A stretch of DNA of 64,000 nt, taken from contig MGMF01000017.1 in NCBI GenBank assembly GCA_001796335.1, positions 62,001 through 126,000 of the forward strand, read 5' to 3'. This document shows, piece by piece, positions 9,685 through 18,467 of this stretch. The notes under the pieces are model-generated. The model saw only the letters and a program-made list of their open reading frames with translations. It was not told the origin of the DNA and did not search any database. Source of the DNA: Chloroflexi bacterium GWB2_49_20. Its GTDB lineage: Bacteria; Chloroflexota; Anaerolineae; Anaerolineales; Villigracilaceae. Made by a program: the position numbers and the translations under genes. The stretch's first letter is position 1, and every line of letters starts with the position of its first letter.

Positions 9685-9924
9685 CTAATTTTTCTTCCCG
9701 GATTTCATTTCAGGAGCAGAAACAGAAAGTGAAATCTGAACAACGAATGTATTTCCTTCTTTTACATTATTGTAAACCTCTATTTTACCATTATATGCCT
9801 GGACTATTTCATGAACAATTGCCAACCCCAGTTCAAGCTGCGCATCGCCTCTTCGAAATGGATCAACCTGGTAAAAGCATTTTAATACATGCGTCTTTTG
9901 TTTATTGGAAAGATCACGCTGATT
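9685..9924 (-). pseudogene. Remnant of a sensor histidine kinase ATPase domain
   Basis: Minus-strand reading of this gap gives an uninterrupted frame ending in TAG at 9685 that contains CFYQVDPFRRGDAQLELGLA, then IVHEIVQAYNGKIEV and GNTFVVQISL. This matches the F box / G2 box end of a HATPase_c domain (normally FYR.D....GGTGLGLAI). The first glycine of the G2 box is changed. The H box, N box and G1 box are missing: RidA ends at 9914 and occupies the DNA where they would be. No start codon precedes the match. I read it as the 3' stump of a kinase gene replaced or truncated on its 5' side. Confidence 0.7.
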
Positions 9925-10303
9925 TCAACAGGGCAGTGGTCTCAATCTCGACCAGGGCGCCTTTTGGTAACCCTGCCACCGCAACAGTTGAACGTGCCGG
10001 AGGATCCTGGTTAAAGAATTCACCATAAATTGCATTCATCCTTGCAAAATCACCCATATCCTGCAAATATACGGTGGTTTTCACTACATATTCCAAACCT
10101 GATCCAGAGGCTTCCAATACATTTTTTAAGTTTGTGAGCACCTGGCGGGTTTGGCCTTCTATACCTCCATCCACCAATTCACCGTTGGATGGATTCAACC
10201 CGATCTGTCCGCTTGTAAACACCATCGTATCTATTTTTATGGCAACCGAATAGGGTCCAATAGCCCTGGGAGCATTATTTGTTTTTATCACATTTCTTAC
10301 CAT
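9914..10303 (-). CDS. RidA-family reactive imine/enamine deaminase
   Basis: 129 residues, the standard RidA/YjgF length. Motifs are GPYSVAIKIDTMVFTSGQIG, TRQVLTNLKNVLEASGSGLE, VVKTTVYLQDMGDFARMN, PPARSTVAVAGLPKGALVEIE. The Arg in PPARSTV and Glu in VEIETTA are the active-site residues of the deaminating RidA branch. The protein hydrolyses reactive enamines/imines, such as 2-aminoacrylate, released by PLP enzymes; the D-cysteine desulfhydrase-like enzyme in this window would be one source. The ATG follows a strong AAGGAGAG site. It is transcribed away from the tRNA cluster. Confidence 0.93.
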   Translation of the reverse strand: MVRNVIKTNNAPRAIGPYSVAIKIDTMVFTSGQIGLNPSNGELVDGGIEGQTRQVLTNLKNVLEASGSGLEYVVKTTVYLQDMGDFARMNAIYGEFFNQDPPARSTVAVAGLPKGALVEIETTALLKSA

Positions 10304-10810
10304 GTTCTCTCCTTCGTAGAGTAATATCTCATTAAAATAACCTATTCTTGTTCTGGTTATTGTCGGATATCGAGCGAATATTATTTTTTTGTGTAAATAT
10401 GATTGTAAGCCAACTCTACCTAATGGTCAAATTTACAATCTGAGGCTGTTGAAAACAGAGTGGTTGCCATTACCACGGCAAGTTCCAGGACTAACATTGT
10501 AAATTCCTCAAGTCTTACTCTGGTTTTGCTCATTATTGTCTAGCGTGGATTTGTGAATTATGATTTATGAATTCATTCTAAACCAGGGAGATTGCTGCAT
10601 GTGATTCGAAAGTAAATAATTGTAAAATAAATTGGATCGGAAAATTTTCCATTTTTGCTCGAATGTATTTCATTGGAACAATGCCAGACGCTTGCTTGAC
10701 AATCTCTTCCAGTCCGTGTAAAATCACACCCGCTCGAACAACAACAAGAACTTAATCCGAAATGACTCGCTTGGTTGATAAATAGGAATATCGGATCATT
10801 ATAATCTCCT
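10304..10810. other. Intergenic region between ridA and the tRNA cluster
   Basis: A 507-bp AT-rich gap between divergent units. It holds the ridA ribosome site at its left edge and a sigma70-type promoter for the tRNAs at its right edge. A spaced inverted repeat, GATTGTAA (10401-10408) and TTACAATC (10433-10440), lies nearer ridA and could be an operator or weak hairpin. I see no coding sequence with recognisable motifs in either strand. Confidence 0.5.
10696..10724 (+). promoter_or_regulatory. Sigma70-type promoter for the tRNA cluster
   Basis: TTGACA at 10696-10701 and TAAAAT at 10719-10724 are separated by exactly 17 bp. Transcription would begin near 10731, giving an ~80-nt leader before tRNA-Phe. 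No other box pair of this quality is visible in the gap. Confidence 0.7.
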
Positions 10811-10883
10811 GCCGAGATAGCTCAGTTGGTAGAGCATGCGACTGAAAATCGCAGTGTCGTCAGTTCGATTCTGTCTCTCGGCA
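10811..10883 (+). tRNA. tRNA-Phe (GAA)
   Basis: 73 nt. Acceptor arms GCCGAGA / TCTCGGC pair fully, with A as discriminator and no encoded CCA. The D arm contains AGCTCAGTTGGTAGAGC. The anticodon loop CTGAAAA at 10842-10848 gives GAA at 10844-10846. The T arm contains the TTCGATT loop. Confidence 0.95.
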
Positions 10884-10910
10884 CTCTCGTACCTATACGA
10901 GGTAAGTTTT

Positions 10911-10982
<72 letters not shown>

Positions 10983-10986
10983 CTTC

Positions 10987-11039
10987 GATTGAGGATTGCC
11001 GATTGATGCCAGCATACCGTCAATCGACAATCCTCAATC
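10987..11039. repeat. Long inverted repeat between two tRNA genes
   Basis: Arms 10987-11006 and 11020-11039 match at 19 of 20 positions and are separated by 13 nt. In RNA this would form a very stable hairpin between tRNA-Gly and tRNA-Cys. No T-run follows, so it is not a classical terminator. It could guide tRNA precursor processing or be a REP/MITE-like insertion. Confidence 0.75.
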
Positions 11040-11053
11040 TATTCTCCACCGTT

Positions 11054-11124
11054 GGCGTCGTGGCCAAGTGGCAAGGCAAGGGTCTGCAAAACCCTCATCA
11101 CGGGTTCAAATCCCGTCGACGCCT
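11054..11124 (+). tRNA. tRNA-Cys (GCA)
   Basis: 71 nt. Acceptor arms GGCGTCG / CGACGCC pair fully; discriminator T (U73) is the known cysteine identity base. The anticodon stem AGGGT/ACCCT encloses the loop CTGCAAA, giving GCA. The T arm is ACGGG-TTCAAAT-CCCGT. No encoded CCA. Confidence 0.95.
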
Positions 11125-11131
11125 CTAATAG

Positions 11132-11160
11132 AAAACCCCACTTTGATGTGGGGTTTTTTT
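11132..11160 (+). terminator. Rho-independent terminator of the tRNA operon
   Basis: AACCCCAC / GTGGGGTT stem with the loop TTTGAT, followed by a run of T. It begins 8 bp after tRNA-Cys and separates it from the convergent membrane-protein gene. Confidence 0.92.
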
Positions 11161-11171
11161 ATTGTTGAGAT

Positions 11172-11609
11172 TTATTCTCCATCCAGCAGCTTCTTTTTTT
11201 GAGAGTGAAAGATCAACAACCCCCCAACAATAATTATGGCCGCAATAATATGCATCGCGCTTAATAGGAGTTTGGTTTGCATACCAGCCCCGGGAAGATC
11301 CAACGGTCCACCAAAAGAAACCAGCAGAGCTGTACCCGCAACAGATAGGAAGGGAGGCAATGTTGAATTGGGAGCAATTTTGGATAGAAAGCTGTATAGC
11401 ATGGCGGCCAAAATTGCAGGTATGAAAGTTGCCAGGATGACCATAAAAACCGGCATAGGCCCGGAATTTAATGGGATTTCTGTTAAGGGAATGATATAAA
11501 GTTCCCCCAACGCCTGAGTCAAAGCGAAAAAGAGCAGATTGGCCAGGACGGATATTATGGATATTAATAAGCCAACCCAAACGATTTTGTTTGTGAGAAG
11601 TTTTAGCAT
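11172..11609 (-). CDS. Small four-helix membrane protein, DUF6069-like
   Basis: 145 residues from the ATG at 11609, chosen because it falls just after the polyprenyl synthase stop (11620); a longer in-frame start would overlap that gene. Four hydrophobic segments: VGLLISIISVLANLLFFAL, FMVILATFIPAILAAMLYSF, FLSVAGTALLVSFGGPL and LLSAMHIIAAIIIVGGLLIF. The layout, with SFGGPLDL before helix 4 and a conserved H in it, resembles DUF6069 membrane proteins, whose function is unknown. The C terminus is charged and cytoplasmic-looking. There is no clear Shine-Dalgarno, so expression may depend on coupling to the upstream gene. Confidence 0.65.
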   Translation of the reverse strand: MLKLLTNKIVWVGLLISIISVLANLLFFALTQALGELYIIPLTEIPLNSGPMPVFMVILATFIPAILAAMLYSFLSKIAPNSTLPPFLSVAGTALLVSFGGPLDLPGAGMQTKLLLSAMHIIAAIIIVGGLLIFHSQKKKLLDGE

Positions 11610-11619
11610 AATATAGTTT

Positions 11620-12588
11620 CTAAATTTTGCGATCGACAATATACCGGGCAAGTTCTTCAAGAGCTTGTCTTTCTTCCCCTGCAGGCATATCTTTTAGGAT
11701 GCTAATGGCAGCTTTCACCAACGATCTGGCATCATTAAGTGCGAGCTTGATGCACTCGCTGGACCGGATGGATTGAACCAATTCGATCATAGCCTTTGGT
11801 TCACTGGCGAAGTTTCCATTGAGAAGGATTGCCACATTTGTGTCATTTGGATATTTTTCAATAAAATACAGGGTGGGTAGGGTAACCAGGCCTTGAAGTA
11901 AATCGGAACCAACAGGTTTTCCAACGGACTCCTGTTCACCTGTAAAATCCAGGATATCATCCAGGATTTGGAACGCCATCCCAATATTGCGGCCAAATTC
12001 CTGCATAATTTCCACTAAAACTTGTTCAACTGGGCTGATCATGGCAGCCGCGCGGGCAGACATTTCAAACAGGGAAGCGGTTTTAGCATAGATTCGCTGA
12101 TCATAATTTTCGCGATTGGCTATGCCCCTGCTGGAGAATAATTGAGTTAATTCTCCATTCACAATGATCGCCAGTGTCTCTGCAAATAGCTTCATCAAAG
12201 GCAAACAGTCTGTATTGGCTGCCAGCTTGGCGGCGCGTGCAAAGATAAAATCCCCGGTCAAAACGGTTGCGGCTGGCGACCAGTGAGAATTCAGGGTTGG
12301 GTTGCCACGCCGTAACAATGCACCATCAATCAGATCATCGTGAACAAGAGTGGCGGTGTGAAGCATTTCGACTGCAGCTGCGGTTGTTATTAGCCTGTCA
12401 TGATCAGCACCAAGCATATTGCCAGTTAATAGCACCAAAGCAGGGCGAACACGCTTGCCACCTGCAACGATAAGATGGTCAAGTGCGGCCTGCAGCTCAG
12501 GATGACGATCATGGGCTTGCAAGCGCATCAGCTCTTCAACTTCTTGAATGGATGCCTGGACAGGCGAAGTAAATAAATGTTGGCTCAA
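11620..12588 (-). CDS. trans-polyprenyl diphosphate synthase
   Basis: 322 residues, the usual size for long-chain (hepta- to decaprenyl) synthases. The first Asp-rich motif is HDDLIDGALLRRGNPT with the following RR; the second is FQILDDILDFTG. GGKRVRPALVLL near residue 50 binds isopentenyl diphosphate. It condenses IPP units onto an allylic primer to build the side chain of a quinone or a related carrier. The start is a TTG at 12588, four bases after the tatD stop, preceded by GGTGAAAAG. The window also encodes mevalonate-pathway enzymes and a UbiA prenyltransferase that would be upstream supplier and downstream user. Confidence 0.9.
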   Translation of the reverse strand: MSQHLFTSPVQASIQEVEELMRLQAHDRHPELQAALDHLIVAGGKRVRPALVLLTGNMLGADHDRLITTAAAVEMLHTATLVHDDLIDGALLRRGNPTLNSHWSPAATVLTGDFIFARAAKLAANTDCLPLMKLFAETLAIIVNGELTQLFSSRGIANRENYDQRIYAKTASLFEMSARAAAMISPVEQVLVEIMQEFGRNIGMAFQILDDILDFTGEQESVGKPVGSDLLQGLVTLPTLYFIEKYPNDTNVAILLNGNFASEPKAMIELVQSIRSSECIKLALNDARSLVKAAISILKDMPAGEERQALEELARYIVDRKI

Positions 12589-12592
12589 CTTT

Positions 12593-13438
12593 TCACCAAT
12601 AAAATAACTTTATGGCATTGGCGCAGGTTTGTTCTGCAATTTTTGCCAGGGATTCCTCGTGTATTTCAGCAACTTTGTTTGCCACCAATTGAACATTGGC
12701 GGGTTCGTTGCGCTGCCCGCGATTTGGATGCGGGGTTAGGTAGGGAGCATCCGTTTCCAATAATAAATGCTCAAGTGGTATGGCGGCGATTAGATCCCGT
12801 CGCTCCTTGGAATTAGTAAAAGTAACAGGTCCGGTAACACCGATAAAAAAACCGAGTTCAATGGCTTTCTTGGCCGTGTCGATATTGCCACTGAAGGAAT
12901 GCAATACACCGGGATGGTTGGATAAAGGGTTATTTGTGGACTTCAATTGATTTGTCCAGTCAGTGACCATTTCCAGAAGATCTTCTGCACAAGCGCCATG
13001 TTCAGCATCCTGCTTTTCACGCAAGTGCAGGACTATGGGTAGTTCAAGCTCAGCTGCAAGTTGCATTTGTGCCCAAAGGATGCGTTGTTGATGCTCGTGA
13101 GGTGCAGCTTCCCAATAATAATCCAGACCGATCTCCCCGAGCGCAATGATTTTCTTTCTCCCGGCGGAGGTGGAATTGGATGTTGAAAGAAAAAGCTCTC
13201 TCAGATCATTGATACTACCCTCATCCCAGGTTAGAGCGTCATTGGGTTGTATGCCTATGGCTGCGAAAAGGATTGGGTTGCTCTCAGCAAGCTTGACAAC
13301 TTTTCGACTGGATTCTATTGTGACACCGGGAATGAGGATGCGTGTCAGGCCAGCAGCCTGGGCGCGCAAGATTACTTCCGATCGATCGTTGTCAAATTTA
13401 TTAAAGTCCAAATGGCAGTGAGTGTCAACAAGTTCCAC
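12593..13438 (-). CDS. tatD: TatD-family metal-dependent deoxyribonuclease
   Basis: 281 residues from a GTG at 13438. The TatD metal-site residues are all there: DTHCHLDF at the start, ALGEIGLDYYW (Glu ligand), PIVLHLREKQ and GVLHSFSGN (His ligands), and LLLETDAPYLTP (Asp) near the C terminus. TatD proteins are TIM-barrel 3'-5' exonucleases acting on damaged DNA or RNA. The 4-bp gap to the polyprenyl synthase indicates co-transcription; an operon with phosphohexomutase upstream (52-bp gap) is possible. Confidence 0.9.
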   Translation of the reverse strand: MELVDTHCHLDFNKFDNDRSEVILRAQAAGLTRILIPGVTIESSRKVVKLAESNPILFAAIGIQPNDALTWDEGSINDLRELFLSTSNSTSAGRKKIIALGEIGLDYYWEAAPHEHQQRILWAQMQLAAELELPIVLHLREKQDAEHGACAEDLLEMVTDWTNQLKSTNNPLSNHPGVLHSFSGNIDTAKKAIELGFFIGVTGPVTFTNSKERRDLIAAIPLEHLLLETDAPYLTPHPNRGQRNEPANVQLVANKVAEIHEESLAKIAEQTCANAIKLFYW

Positions 13439-13490
13439 GAATATTTTAGAATTCTTAAATCCTTTTTATTCTATTAACACTCATAATCAA

Positions 13491-14915
13491 CTAACTTATA
13501 CCAGCAATTTTCAGACCATCTTGTAAAATAGCCTGGACTTTATCAGCATGGGTTGTCTCACAATAAACACGCATGATCGGTTCTGTACCGCTGAAACGGA
13601 TCAACATCCAGCCACCATCTTCAAGGCGAAATTGGAAACCATCCACTGTAACAAGCTCGGTTACCTTAAGCCCACCAATGCTGGCGGGGTTGGAAGCCAT
13701 GATGGCATCTTCCCGTGCCTTTCGATCTCCTTTGAAAGGGGTATCAATCCGGTCATAATAATGAGGGCCTCCAACTTTGTCAAAAAGCATTTTTAACAGG
13801 AGAGATGGTTTTTTACATGTTTTTACCATGAAATCGAGAAAATAGAGACCAGCCAGTATGCCGTCACGTTCTGGAACATTCCCGCGGAAGGCGTAACCGC
13901 CACTTTCTTCACCACCGATCAAGGCGTCTGTTTCAAGCATCTTGGGAGCCACATACTTGAACCCAACACCTGTTTCATACACAGGGATGTTGTAGATCTT
14001 GCCCAACTTGTTCAACATGGTGGTTGTGGATAAAGTCTTAACAATGGGTCCGCGCAAGCCGCGTATTTCAAGCAGGTATAAAGCCAGCAAACCAAATGCC
14101 TGTAACTGGTTGATGAAGGTACCATGCTCGTCGCCCAGTCCAACCCGGTCAGCATCCCCATCCAGTATGAGCAGGACATCCGCCTGGTTATCCAGGGTGG
14201 CTTGCAATCCCACGTTGATATTTGGTGGAATGGGTTCGGGGCGTATCATTTCCGGGAAGGATGGGTTGCGGGTATTATGGATCTCGATAACCCTGGTTTT
14301 TCCACCCTCGAGCAGGTTTTTGAACCAACCTGCCCCGTTACCCCACATGGCATCCACCATCACGGTTAAACCGGCGGCTTTGATGGGCTCGACGTCGATC
14401 AACTTATTAATATGTTCAATATATTCAGGTGATGCATCAAACATGATGATCAGGCCGGCCTTTTCAGCTTCTGGATAAGCCATGATTTTTACATTGGAGA
14501 TATCCTCCGGTATTAATGATTCAATTATTTTGAGTCCATCAGGGTCAATGGCTCCACCATTTTCGTCGCGGACTTTAAATCCATTATCTGTCGGGGGATT
14601 ATGTGAAGCAGTGATATTAATAGCACCTGCAGCTTTGCGTGCCACTACTGCATAAGAGATCACAGGGGTGGGGGTGGGTCTATTAGTAAGATGTACATAT
14701 AGTCCATTGGCGGCCAGTACTTCTGCAGCCGCGGCTGCAAAAAATTCCGATGCAAAGCGTTTGTCATGACCTATGATAACCCGGGCACCCTGCTTTCCCT
14801 GGGAAATAAGGTAGGATGCGAACCCCTGGGCACAACGGCGGACATTATTGTAAGTGTAATCTTCAGCGATTACGCCCCGCCAACCGTCGGTGCCAAACTT
14901 GATTTTAAAATCCAT
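13491..14915 (-). CDS. Phosphoglucomutase/phosphomannomutase family enzyme
   Basis: 474 residues, four-domain alpha-D-phosphohexomutase. The catalytic phosphoserine loop is [16 protein letters not shown], the Mg loop is [11 protein letters not shown], the sugar-binding loop is [10 protein letters not shown], and the phosphate-binding loop is [12 protein letters not shown]. Spacing matches the PGM/PMM group rather than GlmM. It interconverts hexose 1- and 6-phosphates and so feeds nucleotide-sugar synthesis for the surface glycan operon. The ATG follows GGAGATCATC. Confidence 0.9.
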   Translation of the reverse strand: MDFKIKFGTDGWRGVIAEDYTYNNVRRCAQGFASYLISQGKQGARVIIGHDKRFASEFFAAAAAEVLAANGLYVHLTNRPTPTPVISYAVVARKAAGAINITASHNPPTDNGFKVRDENGGAIDPDGLKIIESLIPEDISNVKIMAYPEAEKAGLIIMFDASPEYIEHINKLIDVEPIKAAGLTVMVDAMWGNGAGWFKNLLEGGKTRVIEIHNTRNPSFPEMIRPEPIPPNINVGLQATLDNQADVLLILDGDADRVGLGDEHGTFINQLQAFGLLALYLLEIRGLRGPIVKTLSTTTMLNKLGKIYNIPVYETGVGFKYVAPKMLETDALIGGEESGGYAFRGNVPERDGILAGLYFLDFMVKTCKKPSLLLKMLFDKVGGPHYYDRIDTPFKGDRKAREDAIMASNPASIGGLKVTELVTVDGFQFRLEDGGWMLIRFSGTEPIMRVYCETTHADKVQAILQDGLKIAGIS

Positions 14916-15163
14916 GATGATCTCCAGCGATTAGAGCATTACACAAATGATCTCAATTAACCAGGGGCATCCCTACTTATTGAGAAGATACCAATACGCA
15001 GATTATTATAACAGAGGTAAGCCGTGAGATGAAGTTTTACTGCTTCTTGAATTAATCCCTAAACTTGTTGTTGTCGAACTTCTCACAAATGGCTGGAATA
15101 TGGTTTAGATATTTACGCAGTACTCTGTAGATGAAGAATAACCATCTTCATGATTTTGAGGTT

Positions 15164-16612
15164 TTATTTTGAAATTTGTTTGCACACCATCCCACCCAGG
15201 TGATCGAGGGCGCGTTCGATGGTGTATGACCAGTTGGCAGCATTCAATCGGATAAAATTGTAAAATTGGTTTGTGGGCGAAAAGATATAACCGGGAGTGA
15301 TCGTGATACCTCCTTTTAAAGCTTCTTTATATAATTCCAACGAATCAATGCTTTCAGGTAATTGTACCCAAAGAACGAAGCCTCCTGATGGACGCGTGAC
15401 ACGTGTATCCGGGGGGAAGTAACGCATTACTGCCTGAGAGATCAGAGTGACATTACTGGCATAAGCGCGGCGTAGTCGCCGCACATGATGGTCATATTTT
15501 CCGCTCTCCATGAAGCGGGCAACAATCATCTGGGATAATGTTGAGGTGGCGATGCTATTTGTAAATTTAAGCCATTCAATGTCGTTCTGAAACCGCCCAG
15601 GAGTAACCCAACCAACTCGCAGAGCTGGACTGATATCTTTGGAAAAAGAAGAACACATCAATACCAGCCCTTTTTTGTCGAAAGACTTGGTTGCAGTCGG
15701 GCGTTTATCCGTGAAGTGAATTTCTCCAGATATATCGTTGTCAATCAAAGGAATTTCATGGCGAGCCAGTAATTCGACTAATTGCTTTTTCTTTTCAGTT
15801 GGCATACAGCCACCCATCGGATTGCTGAAGTTTGAGCTGACCATTACAGCTCGTATCGGGTTGTGTTCGATGGCAAATTGAAGCGCATCCAGACCTATGC
15901 CGGTACGCGGGTCAGTGGGGATCTCCAGTGCCCGCAAACCATGGACTTCCAGACTCTGCAAGGTTCCAAAATACATGGGAGCTTCGACTGCGACAATATC
16001 ACCCGGACGGCAGATCGCGTAAAGGCACAGATCGATCGCCTCTGTGCAACCGGACGTGATCAGAATGTCGTTTGGAGACAAATGGCAACCGCTGTGAATG
16101 GCATGTTTGGCTATCTGTAAACGCAGCGATTCCAAACCGAGTGGTAAACAATATTGATGCATTTTTTGGTCGCCTTGTCGGCTCAATTCAAGTATGATTC
16201 TATTAAGTTGCTCAATTGGCATCAATTCAAGGTTGGGTAAAGCCGCACCCAATTGAGCCAGGTTGGGGTTCTGGGTATCCCGCAGGATCATCATAATCAG
16301 GTCATGCAAACTTACCTGGCTGGGATCCTTGCTGGGTGAAGATATTTCGGGCTCGGGCAATTTTACAATTTCATTTACACAAACATAATATCCAGACTGT
16401 GGATGAGATTCGATCAAGCCCTGCTCCTCCAATAATTGGTAAGCCTGGATTACAGTCGTAATGCTGACTCCATTCTGTTGACTCATTTTGCGCACAGATG
16501 GTATGCGTTCCCCCGGGCGAAAGGTTCCCTGTGTGATCGATTGGCGCAGATTATTGGCAATCTCTTCATATAGATAAGATCTATTTGGCGAGGAAGGATT
16601 CGGTTGTGACAT
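15164..16612 (-). CDS. MocR-family transcriptional regulator (GntR-aminotransferase fusion)
   Basis: 482 residues from the ATG at 16612, chosen because AGGAGAGA precedes it and the GntR wing-helix starts right after (YLYEEIANNLRQSITQGTFRPGERIPSVRKMS). A linker leads to a fold-type I aminotransferase-like domain: TSGCTEAIDLCLYAI, AVMVSSNFSNPMGGCM, LIDNDISGEIHF and the PLP-lysine segment SSFSKDISPALRVGW. MocR proteins bind PLP or an amino-PLP adduct and control metabolic genes nearby. The small DUF2917 gene is divergent across a 170-bp gap carrying repeated TACAGTT sites, its likely target and autoregulatory region. Confidence 0.9.
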   Translation of the reverse strand: MSQPNPSSPNRSYLYEEIANNLRQSITQGTFRPGERIPSVRKMSQQNGVSITTVIQAYQLLEEQGLIESHPQSGYYVCVNEIVKLPEPEISSPSKDPSQVSLHDLIMMILRDTQNPNLAQLGAALPNLELMPIEQLNRIILELSRQGDQKMHQYCLPLGLESLRLQIAKHAIHSGCHLSPNDILITSGCTEAIDLCLYAICRPGDIVAVEAPMYFGTLQSLEVHGLRALEIPTDPRTGIGLDALQFAIEHNPIRAVMVSSNFSNPMGGCMPTEKKKQLVELLARHEIPLIDNDISGEIHFTDKRPTATKSFDKKGLVLMCSSFSKDISPALRVGWVTPGRFQNDIEWLKFTNSIATSTLSQMIVARFMESGKYDHHVRRLRRAYASNVTLISQAVMRYFPPDTRVTRPSGGFVLWVQLPESIDSLELYKEALKGGITITPGYIFSPTNQFYNFIRLNAANWSYTIERALDHLGGMVCKQISK

Positions 16613-16637
16613 TTTCTCTCCTGTTTGTGAAAATAAG

Positions 16638-16687
16638 TACAGTTTGGGGCGGTTGTTTAGTATACAGTTGTATATATTATAAACTGT
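16638..16687. promoter_or_regulatory. Candidate MocR operator with repeated TACAGTT half-sites
   Basis: TACAGTT occurs at 16638-16644 and 16663-16669 in direct orientation, and AACTGT at 16682-16687 is the inverted partner of the second (ACAGTT, 12-nt AT-rich spacer, AACTGT). Direct plus inverted half-sites in the divergent promoter gap are typical of MocR operators. Binding by the adjacent regulator is inferred. Confidence 0.5.
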
Positions 16688-16782
16688 TATGGTTACAATT
16701 TGGTAATATTGCATCTGTACCATACCAATACTTTCTGGGATACTATCATCACCGGACAACCTCGGTTAGAAGGAGTAAACAA

Positions 16783-17046
16783 ATGAATGTAAAATCAAAC
16801 ACGAGCGGTAAAGAAAAACTACATCTGGACAGGCATGATATCTTCCGGATCAAGAAAATGCGCCCAGGTATGGCAGTTTCATGTGAAAAGGGGATCCTCT
16901 GGATTACACAATCTGGAGATCTCAGGGATTATCTGCTTGCACCGGGACAGAACCTGGTGATTAAAAAGCATGGAAGAGTCTTGATCGAAGCCCTGCGGGA
17001 TGTAGATTTCAAAATCGCGTCCCCGGAAAAAGCCAGACTAAATTAA
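16783..17046 (+). CDS. DUF2917-like small protein
   Basis: 87 residues from the ATG at 16783, preceded by AGAAGGAG; the longer in-frame start would run across the MocR promoter gap. A basic N terminus is followed by KMRPGMAVSCEKGILWITQSGDLRDYLLAPGQ..., a single small beta-rich domain of the DUF2917 kind, where the W-x-T and D-x-x-L-x-x-G positions are characteristic. Function is unknown; some family members look cupin-like. It lies divergent from the MocR regulator and is probably under its control. It has no signal peptide or membrane span. Confidence 0.65.
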   Translation: MNVKSNTSGKEKLHLDRHDIFRIKKMRPGMAVSCEKGILWITQSGDLRDYLLAPGQNLVIKKHGRVLIEALRDVDFKIASPEKARLN

Positions 17047-17076
17047 CCATCTGTATATTTCCTCCTCCCCCCTTAA

Positions 17077-17108
17077 ACGACGCACCTCGGGTTTCCCAGG
17101 TGCGTCGT
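17077..17108 (+). terminator. Stem-loop after the DUF2917 gene
   Basis: ACGACGCACCT / AGGTGCGTCGT, an 11-bp perfect stem, with further GGG/CCC pairing inside the loop. It starts 30 bp after the stop. Only a weak T-stretch follows, so it may terminate poorly or mainly stabilise the 3' end. Confidence 0.6.
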
Positions 17109-17195
17109 TCGCTTAATATGGTTGTTAACCTGGATTTGTAAAAATTTAATTTCATGCTGTCAGGGTTTGGCGTGCTATAATCTCCAAATAGTATC

Positions 17196-17266
17196 TTTTC
17201 AATAATTCGGAGGAAGGTTGGGGTGTGAAAGCGAGCAAACCTTGCTTTCACACCCCAACACCCCGC
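17196..17266. repeat. Palindromic intergenic repeat, copy A
   Basis: A 15-bp perfect stem TTGGGGTGTGAAAGC / GCTTTCACACCCCAA with an 11-nt loop, flanked by ATTCGG-GGAAGG on the left and CACCCCG on the right. The same flanks and arm core recur at 46410-46475, and related arms occur at 28883-28952. It ends about 45 bp before the cysteine desulfurase start. Confidence 0.7.
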
Positions 17267-17309
17267 TTTTTTGAGATGTAGCCAAAAAAAATATTGTAAG
17301 GTGTAAATT

Positions 17310-18467
17310 ATGGAAAAAACTATTTATCTGGATTATGCTGCCACCACACCGGTGGATGAGCGTGTTTTACAGGCCATGCTGCCGTATTTTAGCCATACAT
17401 TTGGAAACCCTTCCTCCATTCATCAATATGGACAAAAGGCAGAAAACGCGATTGAAGCTGCCCGCGAAACTGTGGCCGGGGTATTGAAATGCCGGCCGGA
17501 TGAAATCATCTTCACATCTTGCGGTTCAGAATCTGATAACCTGGCTTTACGGGGTGCCAGCCTGGCCATGCGTGCAAAGAAAAATGCCAATTGGATCCTC
17601 ACCAGCCAGGCTGAACATCATGCTGTTAGCCGGACTGCCGGGCAGATGGCAGAATTATTCGGATTCGAGGTGGAATGGCTGCCAGTGGATGAATATGGCA
17701 TGGTTTTGCCGCAAACCATTGCCCAGGCAATTTGTCACCAGACCGCCATTGTTTCAGTCATGCTGGCAAATAATGAAATTGGCACGATCAATCCGATCAG
17801 CAAGATATCTGAGATCTGTCATGAGCAAGGGGTTTTATTGCACACAGATGCTGTGCAAGCGGCTGCCTATCTGCCCGTGAATGTGGATGCGCTGGGTGTG
17901 GATCTTTTATCCCTGGGTGGACACAAATTCTATGGGCCGAAAGGTGTCGGGGCGCTGTATGTCCGGAAAGGTACACCACTGGTTCCAGTTCAAACAGGTG
18001 GCGGCCAGGAGGTCGGTTTGCGGGCGGGAACCCAAAATGTCCCCTACATTGTCGGGTTTGCCGAAGCCTTGCGGTTGACAGATTTGGAACGGAAGGCGAG
18101 AGCTGCGCAAGTAAAACCTATGCGGGATAGGATCATTGGCAGTGTTCTTGAGAACATCCCGGATGCAAAATTAACAGGACATCCAATTGAGCGCTTGCCC
18201 AACCATTGTTCCTTTGTTTTCAAAGGTGTGGATGGAAACTTTTTACTAACCTTGTTGGACTCAGCCGGTTTTGCGTGTTCATCCGGATCAGCATGCAAAA
18301 CAGGTAACCCGGAACCGTCTGAGGTGATGCGCCTCATGCAACTTCCGCTCGAATGGGGATTGGGTTCTTTGCGTGTAACCCTTGGGACGGCTTCAACAGC
18401 AGTTGATGTCGAAAAATTCCTGGCACGCCTGCCCGGGCTGGTTGAAAAGGCACGAAAACTTCAATGA
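17310..18467 (+). CDS. Cysteine desulfurase (NifS/IscS type)
   Basis: 385 residues, fold-type I PLP enzyme. Landmarks: YLDYAATTPVDERV at the N terminus, LTSQAEHHAV (His stacking on PLP), HTDAVQAAA, and the Schiff-base lysine in DLLSLGGHKFYGPKGVG. The mobile catalytic cysteine is in FACSSGSACKTG near residue 325. It moves sulfur from L-cysteine as a persulfide. The stop overlaps the ATG of mnmA by 4 bp (ATGA), so its main use is probably as sulfur donor for tRNA 2-thiolation, although Fe-S supply is possible. No iscU-like scaffold gene is nearby. Confidence 0.93.
   Translation: MEKTIYLDYAATTPVDERVLQAMLPYFSHTFGNPSSIHQYGQKAENAIEAARETVAGVLKCRPDEIIFTSCGSESDNLALRGASLAMRAKKNANWILTSQAEHHAVSRTAGQMAELFGFEVEWLPVDEYGMVLPQTIAQAICHQTAIVSVMLANNEIGTINPISKISEICHEQGVLLHTDAVQAAAYLPVNVDALGVDLLSLGGHKFYGPKGVGALYVRKGTPLVPVQTGGGQEVGLRAGTQNVPYIVGFAEALRLTDLERKARAAQVKPMRDRIIGSVLENIPDAKLTGHPIERLPNHCSFVFKGVDGNFLLTLLDSAGFACSSGSACKTGNPEPSEVMRLMQLPLEWGLGSLRVTLGTASTAVDVEKFLARLPGLVEKARKLQ

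Noticed and set aside
11125-11580. 151-residue minus-strand frame
   Set aside because: Overlaps the DUF6069-like gene in another frame, which has regular membrane segments and a plausible start.
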